Part shown: piece by piece, positions 1 through 8,355 of the stretch | Numbering within the stretch: the first letter of the stretch is position 1 | Layout: every line of letters begins with the position of its first letter | NCBI GenBank assembly: GCA_045629005.1 | Contig: JAZQQJ010000011.1 | Coordinates: forward strand, 1 to 62,698 | Source of the DNA: RGIG3528 sp045629005 | Lineage (GTDB): Bacteria; Bacillota; Clostridia; Lachnospirales; Lachnospiraceae | Reading direction: 5' to 3' | Length of the DNA stretch: 62,698 nucleotides | Made by a program: the position numbers and the translations under genes | Notes under the pieces: model-generated | Told to the model about the DNA's origin: nothing | The model's database searches: none | Seen by the model: the letters and a program-made list of their open reading frames with translations, nothing else

Positions 1-86
1 ATCCATCTAGGATAAACCTCCTTCGTATTTTTTTGTGCGGTTGGCGAACCTGCACTTATTATACCTCAGGAGGTTTTTTTCTTGAA
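1..86 (-). promoter_or_regulatory. Promoter and ribosome binding site of a gene leaving the left edge
   Basis: On the minus strand a perfect -10 TATAAT (63-58) lies 17 bases after a weak -35 TTCAAG (86-81). A strong Shine-Dalgarno AAGGAGGT (23-16) precedes an ATG at 6-4 by about 9 bases, so a coding sequence begins here with Met-Asp and continues outside the window. On the plus strand ACCTCAGGAGGT followed by seven T (63-80) could be a weak terminator from upstream. The product is unknown. Confidence 0.6.
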
Positions 87-106
87 GCTTAAGCTGACCA
101 GGGACA

Positions 107-123
107 CACCTGCATAGCAGGTG
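107..123. repeat. Short perfect palindrome
   Basis: CACCTGC-ATA-GCAGGTG is a 7-bp stem with a 3-base loop between the tRNA-Ser terminator and the left-edge promoter. Subterminal hairpins of this shape are recognised by IS200/IS605-type transposases, so it could be an element end, but no transposase is near and it could equally be a plain hairpin. Confidence 0.4.
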
Positions 124-140
124 GTTTATTTGTATTGGGA

Positions 141-174
141 ACAAAAATATCGAGCAGGCAACTGCCTACTCGAT
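141..174 (-). terminator. Intrinsic terminator of the tRNA-Ser pair
   Basis: A stem ATCGAG.AGGC/GCCT.CTCGAT (149-174) with a short loop is followed on the minus strand by TATTTTTG. It lies just downstream of tRNA-Ser(GGA) and ends the tRNA transcript. Confidence 0.8.
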
Positions 175-185
175 TACATTTCTAC

Positions 186-273
186 GGAGAAAGAGGGATT
201 TGAACCCTCGCGCCGCTATTAACGACCTGCACCCTTTCCAGGGGTGTCCCTTCAGCCTCTTGGGTATTTCTCC
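186..273 (-). tRNA. tRNA-Ser (anticodon GGA)
   Basis: The reverse complement begins GGAGAAATACCCAAGAGG, has an anticodon loop CTGGAAA (anticodon GGA, reading UCC/UCU), a long class II variable arm, a T loop GGTTCAAATCC and an acceptor end TTTCTCC pairing with GGAGAAA. CCA is not encoded. It is the second gene of a two-tRNA transcript. Confidence 0.95.
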
Positions 274-325
274 AAAAGCCTGACCACAAAGGTCTGCTAT
301 TTACTTTTCGGACTTACGTCCAAAC

Positions 326-410
326 GGAGAGCAAGGGATTCGAACCCCTGTGAGCTTTCGCTCTAACGGTTTTCAAGACCGCCCCGTTATGACCGCTTCG
401 GTAGCTCTCC
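326..410 (-). tRNA. tRNA-Ser (anticodon UGA)
   Basis: The reverse complement begins GGAGAGCTACCGAAGCGG, with anticodon loop CTTGAAA (anticodon TGA), a long variable arm typical of serine tRNAs, T loop GGTTCGAATCC and acceptor end GCTCTCC. It is separated by about 50 bases from tRNA-Ser(GGA) and shares its promoter. Confidence 0.95.
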
Positions 411-435
411 ATTTCGCTTTATACGCGACCTGAGT

Positions 436-464
436 ATCTTATCACAGCAGAAAAGATAAGTCAA
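436..464 (-). promoter_or_regulatory. Sigma-A promoter of the tRNA-Ser pair
   Basis: Minus-strand TTGACT (464-459), a 17-base spacer and TAAGAT (441-436) lie between the ispD stop and the first tRNA. The tRNAs therefore have their own promoter although they follow the ispD operon in the same direction. Confidence 0.7.
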
Positions 465-502
465 GTAAAAGTTATCTCTTTTTCAAGTACAATTCATCTT
501 AA

Positions 503-1192
503 TCAAAGTTCAGATTTTCTCTCCAGAATAGACTCTGCAAGAATAAGATCCTTCCATGTAGTAAGCTTGATATTGTCAGCGCCGTCATCCAATGTAAACA
601 CCTTGACGTTAGCGTATTTCATAGCAACGTATACATCATCGGTAATCTTAATTTCGCCCGCTTTAAGTGCTTTTTCATACCCTTCTTTAATATCCTGTGT
701 TTTAAAGCACTGTGGTGTCTGTGCAACCCACATTAAACGTCTTTCGGGTTGTCCGGCAACGGAGCCGTCCTCGTTCAGTATGTCCATTGTGTCGGTTGCT
801 TTTGTTCCTACGCAGCAGGCTCCTTTTTCGAGGAGCATTTTTGCGGCACAGTTTATTGTTTCCGTAGAAACACAAAGCCGTGCCCCGTCATGAATCATTA
901 CATAATCTCCGCTGCACTTTGCAAGTCCGTGATTCACGGAAAGATATCGTTCGCTTCCGCCTTCCGCAAGCTTAGTGCACTTTGATATGCCGTATTTATC
1001 TATTATTTCCCTACGGCAATAATCCATGTCTTCCGAAGAGCATACAAGAATTATCTCTTCGACAATGCTGTTCTGAAATGCCTCAAGAGACCACGCGATC
1101 ACAGGCTTTCCATACACGTTCATATACTGTTTTTTTGTGTCGCCGCCCATGCGCGTTCCCTTGCCGCCGGCAAGAACAATTGCACTAATCAT
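503..1192 (-). CDS. ispD: 2-C-methyl-D-erythritol 4-phosphate cytidylyltransferase
   Basis: IspD transfers CMP from CTP to methylerythritol 4-phosphate in the non-mevalonate isoprenoid pathway. The 229-residue length is normal for the family. The N-terminal nucleotide-binding loop LAGGKGTRMG and the conserved HDGAR segment near residue 100 are present, and the C-terminal region contains TDDVYVA. The gene starts inside the stop of tsaD (TAATG, one shared base), so translation is probably coupled. It is the last protein gene of a nine-gene minus-strand operon otherwise devoted to RNA modification. Confidence 0.95.
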   Translation of the reverse strand: MISAIVLAGGKGTRMGGDTKKQYMNVYGKPVIAWSLEAFQNSIVEEIILVCSSEDMDYCRREIIDKYGISKCTKLAEGGSERYLSVNHGLAKCSGDYVMIHDGARLCVSTETINCAAKMLLEKGACCVGTKATDTMDILNEDGSVAGQPERRLMWVAQTPQCFKTQDIKEGYEKALKAGEIKITDDVYVAMKYANVKVFTLDDGADNIKLTTWKDLILAESILERKSEL

Positions 1193-2211
1193 TATCTTTC
1201 TCCAAGTTTGAGATTGGGAATTGCATTTAAGTCAAGTCCGCTTCTTGTGCCCTTCATAAATTCGTAATAGCCTGCAGCGCCAATCATTGCCGCATTGTCC
1301 GTGCAGAAAATCGGGCTTGGATAAATCAGATTAATGCCTCTCTTCTCGCACGCTTCTTTCATGCCTGCACGTAAAGCGGAATTGGAAGCAACACCGCCCG
1401 CAAGCGCAACCGTCTTAAAGCCGTATTCTTTTGCGGCATGTATTGTTTTTTCAACAAGAACATCAACAACAGCTGCCTGGAACGAAGCTGCAACATCCGC
1501 CTGTACGATAGGTTCCTTACGCATTTCTGCCTGATTCAGATAGTTCAGCACAGCAGATTTAAGTCCTGAGAAGCTGAAATCATATGGGCAGTCATCCACC
1601 TTTGCTCTCGGAAAAACAATAGCCTTTGGATTTCCTTCCTTGGCAACCTTATCAATTTTCGGTCCTCCGGGATAACCAAGTCCTATTGCACGTGCCACCT
1701 TGTCGTATGCTTCTCCTGCCGCATCATCATGTGTACGGCCGAGTATCTCGTATTCACCATAATCCTTCACAATAACAAGGTGAGTATGTCCGCCCGAAAC
1801 AATAAGGCAAAGGAACGGAGGCTCCAAGTCCGGATGCTCTAAGAAGTTTGCGGAAACATGTCCCTCAATGTGATGAACTCCGACAAGAGGCTTTTTTGCA
1901 GCATACGCCACAGCTTTTGCTGCAGCAACGCCAACAAGAAGAGCGCCCACAAGTCCCGGGCCGTATGTCACTGCAACGGCATCAACATCATTAAGTTCCA
2001 TGCCGGCATCCTTCAAGGCCTGCTCAATTACAACATTAACCTTTTCAATATGCTTTCTTGATGCAATTTCCGGTACAACGCCGCCGTACAACGTATGTAA
2101 ATCAATCTGTGAATAAATAACGTTTGAAAGCACCGTTCTGCCGTTTCTTACAACAGCTGCGGCAGTTTCGTCACAGGATGATTCTATTGCCAGAATATTA
2201 ATATCGCTCAT
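1192..2211 (-). CDS. tsaD: tRNA N6-threonylcarbamoyladenosine transferase TsaD
   Basis: TsaD transfers the threonylcarbamoyl group to A37 of ANN-decoding tRNAs, working with TsaB and TsaE, both encoded upstream in this operon. The 339-residue protein opens with ILAIESSCDETAAAVV of the ASKHA fold, carries the metal-binding HIEGH motif near residue 117 and later phosphate-loop motifs such as LIVSGGHTHL. TsaC/Sua5, which makes the threonylcarbamoyl-AMP substrate, is not in this window. Confidence 0.97.
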   Translation of the reverse strand: MSDINILAIESSCDETAAAVVRNGRTVLSNVIYSQIDLHTLYGGVVPEIASRKHIEKVNVVIEQALKDAGMELNDVDAVAVTYGPGLVGALLVGVAAAKAVAYAAKKPLVGVHHIEGHVSANFLEHPDLEPPFLCLIVSGGHTHLVIVKDYGEYEILGRTHDDAAGEAYDKVARAIGLGYPGGPKIDKVAKEGNPKAIVFPRAKVDDCPYDFSFSGLKSAVLNYLNQAEMRKEPIVQADVAASFQAAVVDVLVEKTIHAAKEYGFKTVALAGGVASNSALRAGMKEACEKRGINLIYPSPIFCTDNAAMIGAAGYYEFMKGTRSGLDLNAIPNLKLGER

Positions 2212-2213
2212 TT

Positions 2214-2801
2214 TTACTCCTCGATATCTACCTTATCACCGAGCTGCCAGCCGACAATCTTCCATCTGCCGTCCCCATCTTTTCTGAGAAGAAACTCGTA
2301 GTAAATATCATATGCCTTTTTGGCTTTTTCCGTTTCAACCATGCAGCCGATGATTGATGAATATTCGGTCCCGTCGTCATCGGTCCACTCCTTCACCTGG
2401 CTCTGTTTCTGAACCTTGGTAATGGAAATGATTCTTTTATTTTGCTTTGCCAGCGTAAGCTCATCATAGAACGACGTTCTTTGCTTCTCACGGGGATTTG
2501 CCTCCAAAAGCTCTTCATCAAAGAGCTTACGGAGCTGATCAAGAAGCTGTTCATACTGGTCATCGGATATTTTTTCGTTGTAGCAGCATTTATTTATCCT
2601 GTAAAACATTCGAACAACTTCTCGCTGATTTGAAGGATAAAAGCTGTCAAGATTTTTGGCAAGAATAAGCTCCGCTTCAGTGCTTGAGCCTTTCTTTTCA
2701 AAAATTCCGTCTGCGCGGTTATTGATATAATAGAACACGCAAAGGATAACAATGACTGCAATAGCGCCTATACCGATAATTTTTCCAAGATGTTTTTTCA
2801 T
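2214..2801 (-). CDS. Membrane-anchored protein of unknown function, DUF6715-like
   Basis: The 195-residue protein has one N-terminal membrane segment (about residues 7-25) after a short basic stretch, so most of it is probably outside the cell. The body is acidic and helical, then ends in a mixed region with LLRKDGDGRWKIVGWQ, resembling NTF2-like folds. The pattern (LAKNLDSFYPSNQREVV, CCYNE, ELLEANPR) matches what I recall of DUF6715, a family common in Lachnospiraceae; this is from memory. It sits between rnz and tsaD with almost no spacing. No function can be assigned. Confidence 0.75.
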   Translation of the reverse strand: MKKHLGKIIGIGAIAVIVILCVFYYINNRADGIFEKKGSSTEAELILAKNLDSFYPSNQREVVRMFYRINKCCYNEKISDDQYEQLLDQLRKLFDEELLEANPREKQRTSFYDELTLAKQNKRIISITKVQKQSQVKEWTDDDGTEYSSIIGCMVETEKAKKAYDIYYEFLLRKDGDGRWKIVGWQLGDKVDIEE

Positions 2802-3733
2802 TAAGCCTCCTCTGTGGATTCCTGCTCATCATCAAAACGCAAAGTGACTTTTTGGCCGTCTGTTGCACAGACGGTATTTTCAAATATCTTTTTTGTTGCG
2901 TTAAGGTATTCCTTGGGTCTGTTCATTGAAGGGCTGTAATGCGTAAGCCAAAGTTCTCCGACTTTCGCTTCTTTTGCAAGCGTTGCAGCCTCTTTGATGG
3001 TCATATGTTTCTTTTTAACGGCATCATCATACTTCTCCGGATCGCCGTACATACCTTCACATATAAATAAATCGGATGCATTTGCATATTTAATAATAGT
3101 CTTTGTTGGCCTTGTGTCGGTGCAGTACGTAAGCTTCAGTCCTTTTCTTTCGGGTCCGAGCACCATATCCGGCGTAAAAGTCCTGCCATCCTGTTCTATT
3201 GTTTCGCCTTTTTGAAGTCTGCTCCAAAGCTTAAGCGGAATGTCCTGTGCCTTCGCACGGTCCGCATCAAATCTTCCGGCCCGCTTAACCTCAAGTGAAT
3301 AGCCATAACATACAACGTTATGATTTACCTTAAAAGCATTTATATCATAGCCCTCAAGGAAAAGTTCCTGTTCAGCTTCTTCAAGTTCGATAAACTTAAG
3401 TTCAAACGGCAGCTCCGGCGCAATAATTCTGAGTGCTCCAACTACTTTTTCCAAACCTTTAGGCCCGACAAGCGTAACCGGCGCGGTTCTGTCCGCGTTG
3501 CCCATGGAAAGAAGCAGTCCCGGCAAGCCACTTATATGGTCACCATGGAAGTGTGTAAAAAGAATAACATCAATGTCGTGAAAGCTGAGCCCTGCCTCTC
3601 TGACAGCAACCTGAGTGCCTTCACCACAGTCGATGAGAATTCCTTTCCCGTTCAGTTTTACCATAAGTGACGTAAGCCACCTCTTAGGAAGAGGCATCAT
3701 ACCGCCTGTTCCAAGTAAACAAATATCAAGCAT
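2801..3733 (-). CDS. rnz: Ribonuclease Z (tRNA 3' endonuclease)
   Basis: RNase Z cleaves the 3' trailer from tRNA precursors lacking an encoded CCA, which fits the tRNA genes seen here. This is a metallo-beta-lactamase fold protein of 310 residues, close to the usual length. The zinc motif THFHGDH lies near residue 60, preceded by IDCGEGTQ, and further ligands lie in CTDTRPT and LTHYSPS. Its start overlaps the rimI stop by 8 bases, so it is cotranscribed and probably translationally coupled. Confidence 0.92.
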   Translation of the reverse strand: MLDICLLGTGGMMPLPKRWLTSLMVKLNGKGILIDCGEGTQVAVREAGLSFHDIDVILFTHFHGDHISGLPGLLLSMGNADRTAPVTLVGPKGLEKVVGALRIIAPELPFELKFIELEEAEQELFLEGYDINAFKVNHNVVCYGYSLEVKRAGRFDADRAKAQDIPLKLWSRLQKGETIEQDGRTFTPDMVLGPERKGLKLTYCTDTRPTKTIIKYANASDLFICEGMYGDPEKYDDAVKKKHMTIKEAATLAKEAKVGELWLTHYSPSMNRPKEYLNATKKIFENTVCATDGQKVTLRFDDEQESTEEA

Positions 3734-4175
3734 TAACCGTATACCTCATAACAATGGCATCCTCTCTGGGACGCTCGTAAAAACCTTTTCTTATTCCGTT
3801 TTCCACGAAACCAAGCTTTGTATATAAGCGGGTTGCAGGCTCATTGGACATCCTGACCTCAAGATAAATGGAAGATATTTTCATACTTTTGGCAATATCC
3901 ATTAGTCCGGAAAGCATTTCCGCTCCAATGCCTTTTCCTCTCATGTCCTCTCTTACACAGACATTGGGGATTTCCGCCTCATCCGCAACATAGTAAAAGC
4001 AGCAATAGCCCAGAATATCCTTATCATCGTCATCCGACACGGCAACAATAAGCTTATAATTATCCTGCAATATCGATCCTTCGAATGCTTCGCTGCTCCA
4101 TGGGGTCGTAAACGACTTTTCCTCAATTTCGGCAACTGCTGAAACATCTTCAATTGTCATGTTGCGAAGCTTCAT
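3726..4175 (-). CDS. rimI: N-acetyltransferase RimI-like
   Basis: This GNAT acetyltransferase is of the RimI type, which acetylates the N-terminus of ribosomal protein S18; the family's usual place between tsaB and tsaD is seen here. From the ATG at 4175 the protein has 149 residues, begins MKLRNMTIEDVSAVAEIE, and contains the acetyl-CoA loop VREDMRGKGIGAEML. The reading frame is open 68 codons further upstream, but that part overlaps tsaB and lacks family similarity. The chosen start lies 26 bases inside the end of tsaB. Confidence 0.9.
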   Translation of the reverse strand: MKLRNMTIEDVSAVAEIEEKSFTTPWSSEAFEGSILQDNYKLIVAVSDDDDKDILGYCCFYYVADEAEIPNVCVREDMRGKGIGAEMLSGLMDIAKSMKISSIYLEVRMSNEPATRLYTKLGFVENGIRKGFYERPREDAIVMRYTVNA

Positions 4176-4860
4176 TTTTCTCTCTTTCGGCTTGTGATAA
4201 ACGTAAATAATCCGGTGCATGCTCTGCAGCCGTAACAAATTGTCCTTCTTTGTAAAGAGCAAGTGCTCTCTGACCAAGGCTTCCCGCACGCTGATACATG
4301 GAATTAATGTCTGCAAACAAATGCTGAACATCAAGTCCTTCGTCAATTTTTGTCTTGAACACGGGCACTCCGTCACCAATAAACATTACCTTTTCGCCAC
4401 GTTTATTGAGCACGTCAATAAGCTCGTCGATAGACATTGCAGTCTGATCCTCCACAATGGAGAAAGAATCAAAATTACGATAGAGTCCTGTGTATACCTG
4501 ATTTCTTCTTGCATCCATAATAGGGCAGATTATGCCGTCAAAGCCCTTGATATTTGCAGCAAGTCCCTGTGTTGTCGGAACAGCAACTATATTCTTTTTC
4601 AGAGCAAGACCGAGTCCCTTTGCGGTTGCAGAGCCAATTCTAAGACCCGTAAAGCTTCCGGGGCCACCGGAAACCGCTATGGCATCAATATCGGAAAGTT
4701 CAATGCCCGACATCTTCACAATTTCATCCACCATCGGAAGAAGTGTCTGTGAATGTGTCATTTTAAGATTAACATTATATTCCGCAACGACTTTTTCATC
4801 GGTCACGATTGCAGCCCCGGCCACAAGTCCGGATGACTCTATTGCTAAAATCGTACTCAT
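4150..4860 (-). CDS. tsaB: t6A biosynthesis protein TsaB
   Basis: TsaB is the inactive ASKHA paralogue that forms the scaffold for TsaD and TsaE in t6A synthesis. It has 236 residues, begins MSTILAIESSGLVAGAAI and contains the conserved AVSGGPGSFTGLRIG segment near residue 65. The start codon directly follows the tsaE stop. The 3' end overlaps rimI by 26 bases. The tsaE-tsaB-rimI-tsaD order is the common Firmicutes arrangement, here interrupted by rnz and a DUF6715-like gene. Confidence 0.95.
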   Translation of the reverse strand: MSTILAIESSGLVAGAAIVTDEKVVAEYNVNLKMTHSQTLLPMVDEIVKMSGIELSDIDAIAVSGGPGSFTGLRIGSATAKGLGLALKKNIVAVPTTQGLAANIKGFDGIICPIMDARRNQVYTGLYRNFDSFSIVEDQTAMSIDELIDVLNKRGEKVMFIGDGVPVFKTKIDEGLDVQHLFADINSMYQRAGSLGQRALALYKEGQFVTAAEHAPDYLRLSQAEREKNEASQHDN

Positions 4861-5280
4861 TTATAAAACCTCTATATCTCTGTAATCAAAGCCCTTTGAA
4901 AGGTCTTTTTTTATTGTTATACGCACTGCCTCTTCCGGAATAAGTTCCTCAATCTTTTCGGCCCATTCGACAAGAGACACCCCGTCACCGTAAAAACAAT
5001 CTCTGTAGCCTATTTCTTCCATTTCATCAATGTCATCAATACGATATACATCAAAGTGATATAAAGGCATTCTGCCTTCATCGTAAATCTGGACAATTGT
5101 AAAGGTCGGGCTTACGACAGGTTCGGTAATGCCAAGACCTTTTGCAAAGCCTTTTGTAAAGATGGTTTTACCGACTCCGAGGTCTCCAGACAGGCAGTAA
5201 ACCGTGCCGGGCACTGCCTTTAGTCCGAGTTCATATGCTATTTTTCCTGTTTCTTCAGGAGAATTCGATGAATATTTCAT
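4861..5280 (-). CDS. tsaE: t6A biosynthesis ATPase TsaE
   Basis: TsaE is the P-loop ATPase that resets the TsaB-TsaD complex in t6A synthesis. The 139-residue protein carries the Walker A motif GDLGVGKT near residue 33, the switch segment SPTFTIVQIY, and HFDVYRI. Length and motif order are typical. Its ATG overlaps the stop of the YcxB-like gene by one base, and tsaB starts immediately after its stop. Confidence 0.95.
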   Translation of the reverse strand: MKYSSNSPEETGKIAYELGLKAVPGTVYCLSGDLGVGKTIFTKGFAKGLGITEPVVSPTFTIVQIYDEGRMPLYHFDVYRIDDIDEMEEIGYRDCFYGDGVSLVEWAEKIEELIPEEAVRITIKKDLSKGFDYRDIEVL

Positions 5281-5786
5281 TACTCAGCCACCTTAAGCTT
5301 TGCGGATGCATCAGGGCATACCTTCTTAAGAAGTTTTTTAACGTCATTAACCTTTTCCTTGTAAAACTCCTTAGGAAGAATTACAGCATTATTGTTGCCT
5401 GTAAAAAGGAAAATACTTCCCTTGGCTTCTTTTGCAAGAAGGACAAGCTCCCAGCCTGCATTCTGGCTTTCTTCTCCCTGTGTAAGCGTAAAACACTCTT
5501 CCGAAAGGGTATACTTTACGGGTTCCTTAAATGCAAGGCTGAGTTTCAGCTGTCGCCATGCTTTGAAAAGAAGCATAAGCGGGTCGATTATTGTAAAAAG
5601 CGAAGCCAGAATAAGAAGTGCAACAAGATTCAAAGGCTTATCGCCATAACCGAAGCAGAGAGCAACAATTGCAACAGCACTAAAGCCGTAGTTAATTACT
5701 CCTCTGAAACCGCTGTATGAGTTGATATAAAGGAACTCAAAAAGGTATTTTGTTTTCATTGTAACTGTAAATTCAATAGGTTCCAT
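5280..5786 (-). CDS. YcxB-like membrane protein
   Basis: The 168-residue protein has two hydrophobic segments at about residues 29-47 and 52-70, followed by a soluble C-terminal domain with TLSEECFTLTQ and VILPKEFY, the pattern of YcxB-like domains. Family function is unknown. It lies between tex and tsaE, 9 bases after tex and overlapping tsaE by one base, so it belongs to the operon. The assignment rests on motif pattern only. Confidence 0.75.
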   Translation of the reverse strand: MEPIEFTVTMKTKYLFEFLYINSYSGFRGVINYGFSAVAIVALCFGYGDKPLNLVALLILASLFTIIDPLMLLFKAWRQLKLSLAFKEPVKYTLSEECFTLTQGEESQNAGWELVLLAKEAKGSIFLFTGNNNAVILPKEFYKEKVNDVKKLLKKVCPDASAKLKVAE

Positions 5787-5795
5787 AATTCCTCA

Positions 5796-8201
5796 CTAAA
5801 GAATCATTGAAAGCTGGATTCTCTTCTTCTGAACATCACAGCTGAGCACCTTAACGTCAACGATATCACCGACACTGACTGCCTCAAGAGGATGCTTAAT
5901 ATATTTCTTATTGGTAATTTGTGAGATGTGTACAAGACCGTCCTGATGAACGCCTATATCTACAAATACACCAAAATCGATAACATTTCTGACTGTTCCT
6001 TTAAGAATCATGCCTTCGGTAAGGTCTTCCATGCTTAAAACATCACTTCTGAGAATAGGCTTCGGCATCTCGTCACGAGGGTCACGTCCGGGCTTCTCAA
6101 GCTCTTTGATAATATCTGTAAGAGTCATTTCCCCGATACCAAGCTCTTCAGCAAGTTTCTTTTTATCCTTAACAAGTCTTCCGATGGAAGAAAGTGAATC
6201 ACCTTCAGCCTTAACTGTAACAGCCGGCTCCTTCTTTTCTTCCTTCTTTGCCTGAACAGGCTGTGTAAGTGTCTTTCCGGACTTGGCCATTGCCTGGGCG
6301 AAAGCAGCACCGAAAGCTGAATTCGTATTTGTTACGCGGATTTCCTTCGGCTTTTCCTCTTTCTTTCTTCTCTCACCCTTATCAGGCATTGCGGCAGCCT
6401 TTGCAGCCTTTTCTTCTGCCTTACGTGTTCTTGCTTCCTTAAGCTGCTCTGCACGAAGTGTATTGATGTCATCTGTCTTGAAGCCAAGGCTTGAAAGGAG
6501 CTCTGTTGCTGCTTTATATGACTCAGGATGAACAGATGTGGAATCAAGAGGATTTGTACCGTTCATAATGCGGAGGAAGCCTGCACACTGCTCATAAGCC
6601 TTCGGTCCGAGCTTTGCAACGTTAAGAAGGTCTTCTCTTGTAACAAACTTACCGTTTGCCTCTCTGTAGGCAACAATATTCTTTGCGATAACCTTCGACA
6701 CACCTGAAACGTACTCAAGGAGAGCCGGTGAAGCAGTATTAAGGTCAACTCCGACCTTATTAACACAGTCCTCAACTACTCCCGCAAGAGTTTCGGAAAG
6801 CTTTTTCTGGTTCATATCGTGCTGATACTGACCAACGCCGATGGCCTGAGGCTCAATTTTAACAAGCTCGGCAAGAGGGTCCTGAAGTCTTCTTGCAATG
6901 GAAACCGCAGACCTCTGTGCAACATCGTAATCAGGGAATTCCTCTGTAGCAAGCTTACTTGCGGAATATACAGAAGCACCTGCTTCACTTGTAATTACGT
7001 ACTTTGTGGGAACGTTCATTTCCTTGAGAAGATCGACAATGAAAAGCTCCGACTCACGTGAAGCAGTACCATTACCAACGGAAATAAGTGTAACTTTGTA
7101 TTTAAGGATGAGTCTCTTTACAATAGCCTTTGCCTCATCCATCTTGTGCATGCCGGGGAGTGTTGCGAAAACAACGGCTGTGTCAAGCACTTTACCTGTT
7201 GCGTCAACAACCGCAAGCTTACAGCCTGTTCTGAAGCCGGGGTCCCATCCGAGAACTGTCTGTCCGACGATAGGGGGCTGCATAAGAAGCTGCTTAAGGT
7301 TCTCACCGAAAACCTTAATTGCGCCGTCTTCGGCCTTTTCGGTAAGGTCATTGCGGACCTCACGATCGATTGACGGAGCGATAAGACGTTCATAAGAATC
7401 AAGTATTGTTGCCTTTAGAACATCGTTTGTATATTTATTGTCTTTAACAATAATCATCTTCTCGAGGTAAAGAAGGATACGGTCCTCGGGAGCCTCGATT
7501 TTAACTGTAAGAATCTTTTCGTTCTCACCACGATTTAATGCAAGTGTTCTGTGTCCGGGAAGCGTTTTAACTCTCTCTGAGAAGTTATAATACATTTCAT
7601 AAACGGACTCAGCCTTTTCGTCCTTGGCAGAGGAGCTGATCAAGCCTTCTTCTGCAGTAATATCGCGGATATATGTTCTGTAGTTTGCTTCATCGGAAAT
7701 CTTCTCGGCGATGATATCACATGCGCCCGCAATTGCCTCTTCAGCGGATTTAACTTCCTTTTCCTCACTGATGTAAGCAGCAGCAACATTCTCAAGGGGC
7801 TCGGTAACATCCTGAGCGAGAATAATATCTGCAAGCGGCTGTAAGCCCTTCTCCTGAGCAATTGTTGCTCTTGTACGGCGCTTAGGTCTGTACGGTCTGT
7901 AAAGGTCCTCAAGAAGAACCATTGTCTGAGCTTCAAGAATCTGTGCCTTAAGTTCATCCGTAAGCTTGCCCTGCTCTTCGATGCTCTTTAAAATCTGTTC
8001 TTTCTTTTCTTCAAGACCACGTAAATATTTCAAACGTTCGTCAAGATTACGAAGCACTTCGTCATTCAAAGCGCCCGTAGCCTCTTTACGATAACGTGCA
8101 ATAAACGGGATTGTGTTGCCTTCGTCAATAAGCTTTACCGCAGCTTCAACCTGCTCACGACGTACTGCAAGTTCTGTGGTAAGTTGTTTAATAATGTCCA
8201 T
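5796..8201 (-). CDS. tex: Tex-family RNA-binding transcription accessory protein
   Basis: Tex-type proteins bind RNA, associate with transcription and resemble eukaryotic Spt6. From the ATG at 8201, which has a good GGAGGAG site, the protein has 801 residues. Domains in order: helical N-terminus, YqgF-like RNase H fold (GWDPGFRTGCKLAVVD, about 320-450), helix-hairpin-helix repeats (NTASPALLEYVSG, about 490-560) and a C-terminal S1 domain (GTVRNVIDFGVFVDIG). Between the last two lies a lysine/glutamate/alanine-rich linker of about 75 residues that makes the protein longer than most homologues. It is first in the t6A operon. Confidence 0.93.
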   Translation of the reverse strand: MDIIKQLTTELAVRREQVEAAVKLIDEGNTIPFIARYRKEATGALNDEVLRNLDERLKYLRGLEEKKEQILKSIEEQGKLTDELKAQILEAQTMVLLEDLYRPYRPKRRTRATIAQEKGLQPLADIILAQDVTEPLENVAAAYISEEKEVKSAEEAIAGACDIIAEKISDEANYRTYIRDITAEEGLISSSAKDEKAESVYEMYYNFSERVKTLPGHRTLALNRGENEKILTVKIEAPEDRILLYLEKMIIVKDNKYTNDVLKATILDSYERLIAPSIDREVRNDLTEKAEDGAIKVFGENLKQLLMQPPIVGQTVLGWDPGFRTGCKLAVVDATGKVLDTAVVFATLPGMHKMDEAKAIVKRLILKYKVTLISVGNGTASRESELFIVDLLKEMNVPTKYVITSEAGASVYSASKLATEEFPDYDVAQRSAVSIARRLQDPLAELVKIEPQAIGVGQYQHDMNQKKLSETLAGVVEDCVNKVGVDLNTASPALLEYVSGVSKVIAKNIVAYREANGKFVTREDLLNVAKLGPKAYEQCAGFLRIMNGTNPLDSTSVHPESYKAATELLSSLGFKTDDINTLRAEQLKEARTRKAEEKAAKAAAMPDKGERRKKEEKPKEIRVTNTNSAFGAAFAQAMAKSGKTLTQPVQAKKEEKKEPAVTVKAEGDSLSSIGRLVKDKKKLAEELGIGEMTLTDIIKELEKPGRDPRDEMPKPILRSDVLSMEDLTEGMILKGTVRNVIDFGVFVDIGVHQDGLVHISQITNKKYIKHPLEAVSVGDIVDVKVLSCDVQKKRIQLSMIL

Positions 8202-8309
8202 TAAAGACTCCTCCAAATGTAAAAATTGCATACATAATTATTTTATCACATCCGTTTGAAAACAACAACTTTTTTTACGTTTGCACACGTCATCTCGCGA
8301 GCTTCGAAC

Positions 8310-8343
8310 AAAAAAGTGGCTGCGGCTTTTTAAGTCCGCAGCC
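8310..8343 (-). terminator. Intrinsic terminator after the HExxH protein gene
   Basis: On the minus strand GGCTGCGG pairs with CCGCAGCC across a 10-base loop and is followed by ACTTTTTT. It lies just after the stop at 8356 and separates this gene from the tex operon. Confidence 0.85.
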
Positions 8344-8355
8344 ATAATTAACATT

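Noticed and set aside
4176..4379. 68-codon N-terminal extension of rimI
   Set aside because: It overlaps tsaB, has no resemblance to acetyltransferases, and the ATG at 4175 gives the normal RimI length.
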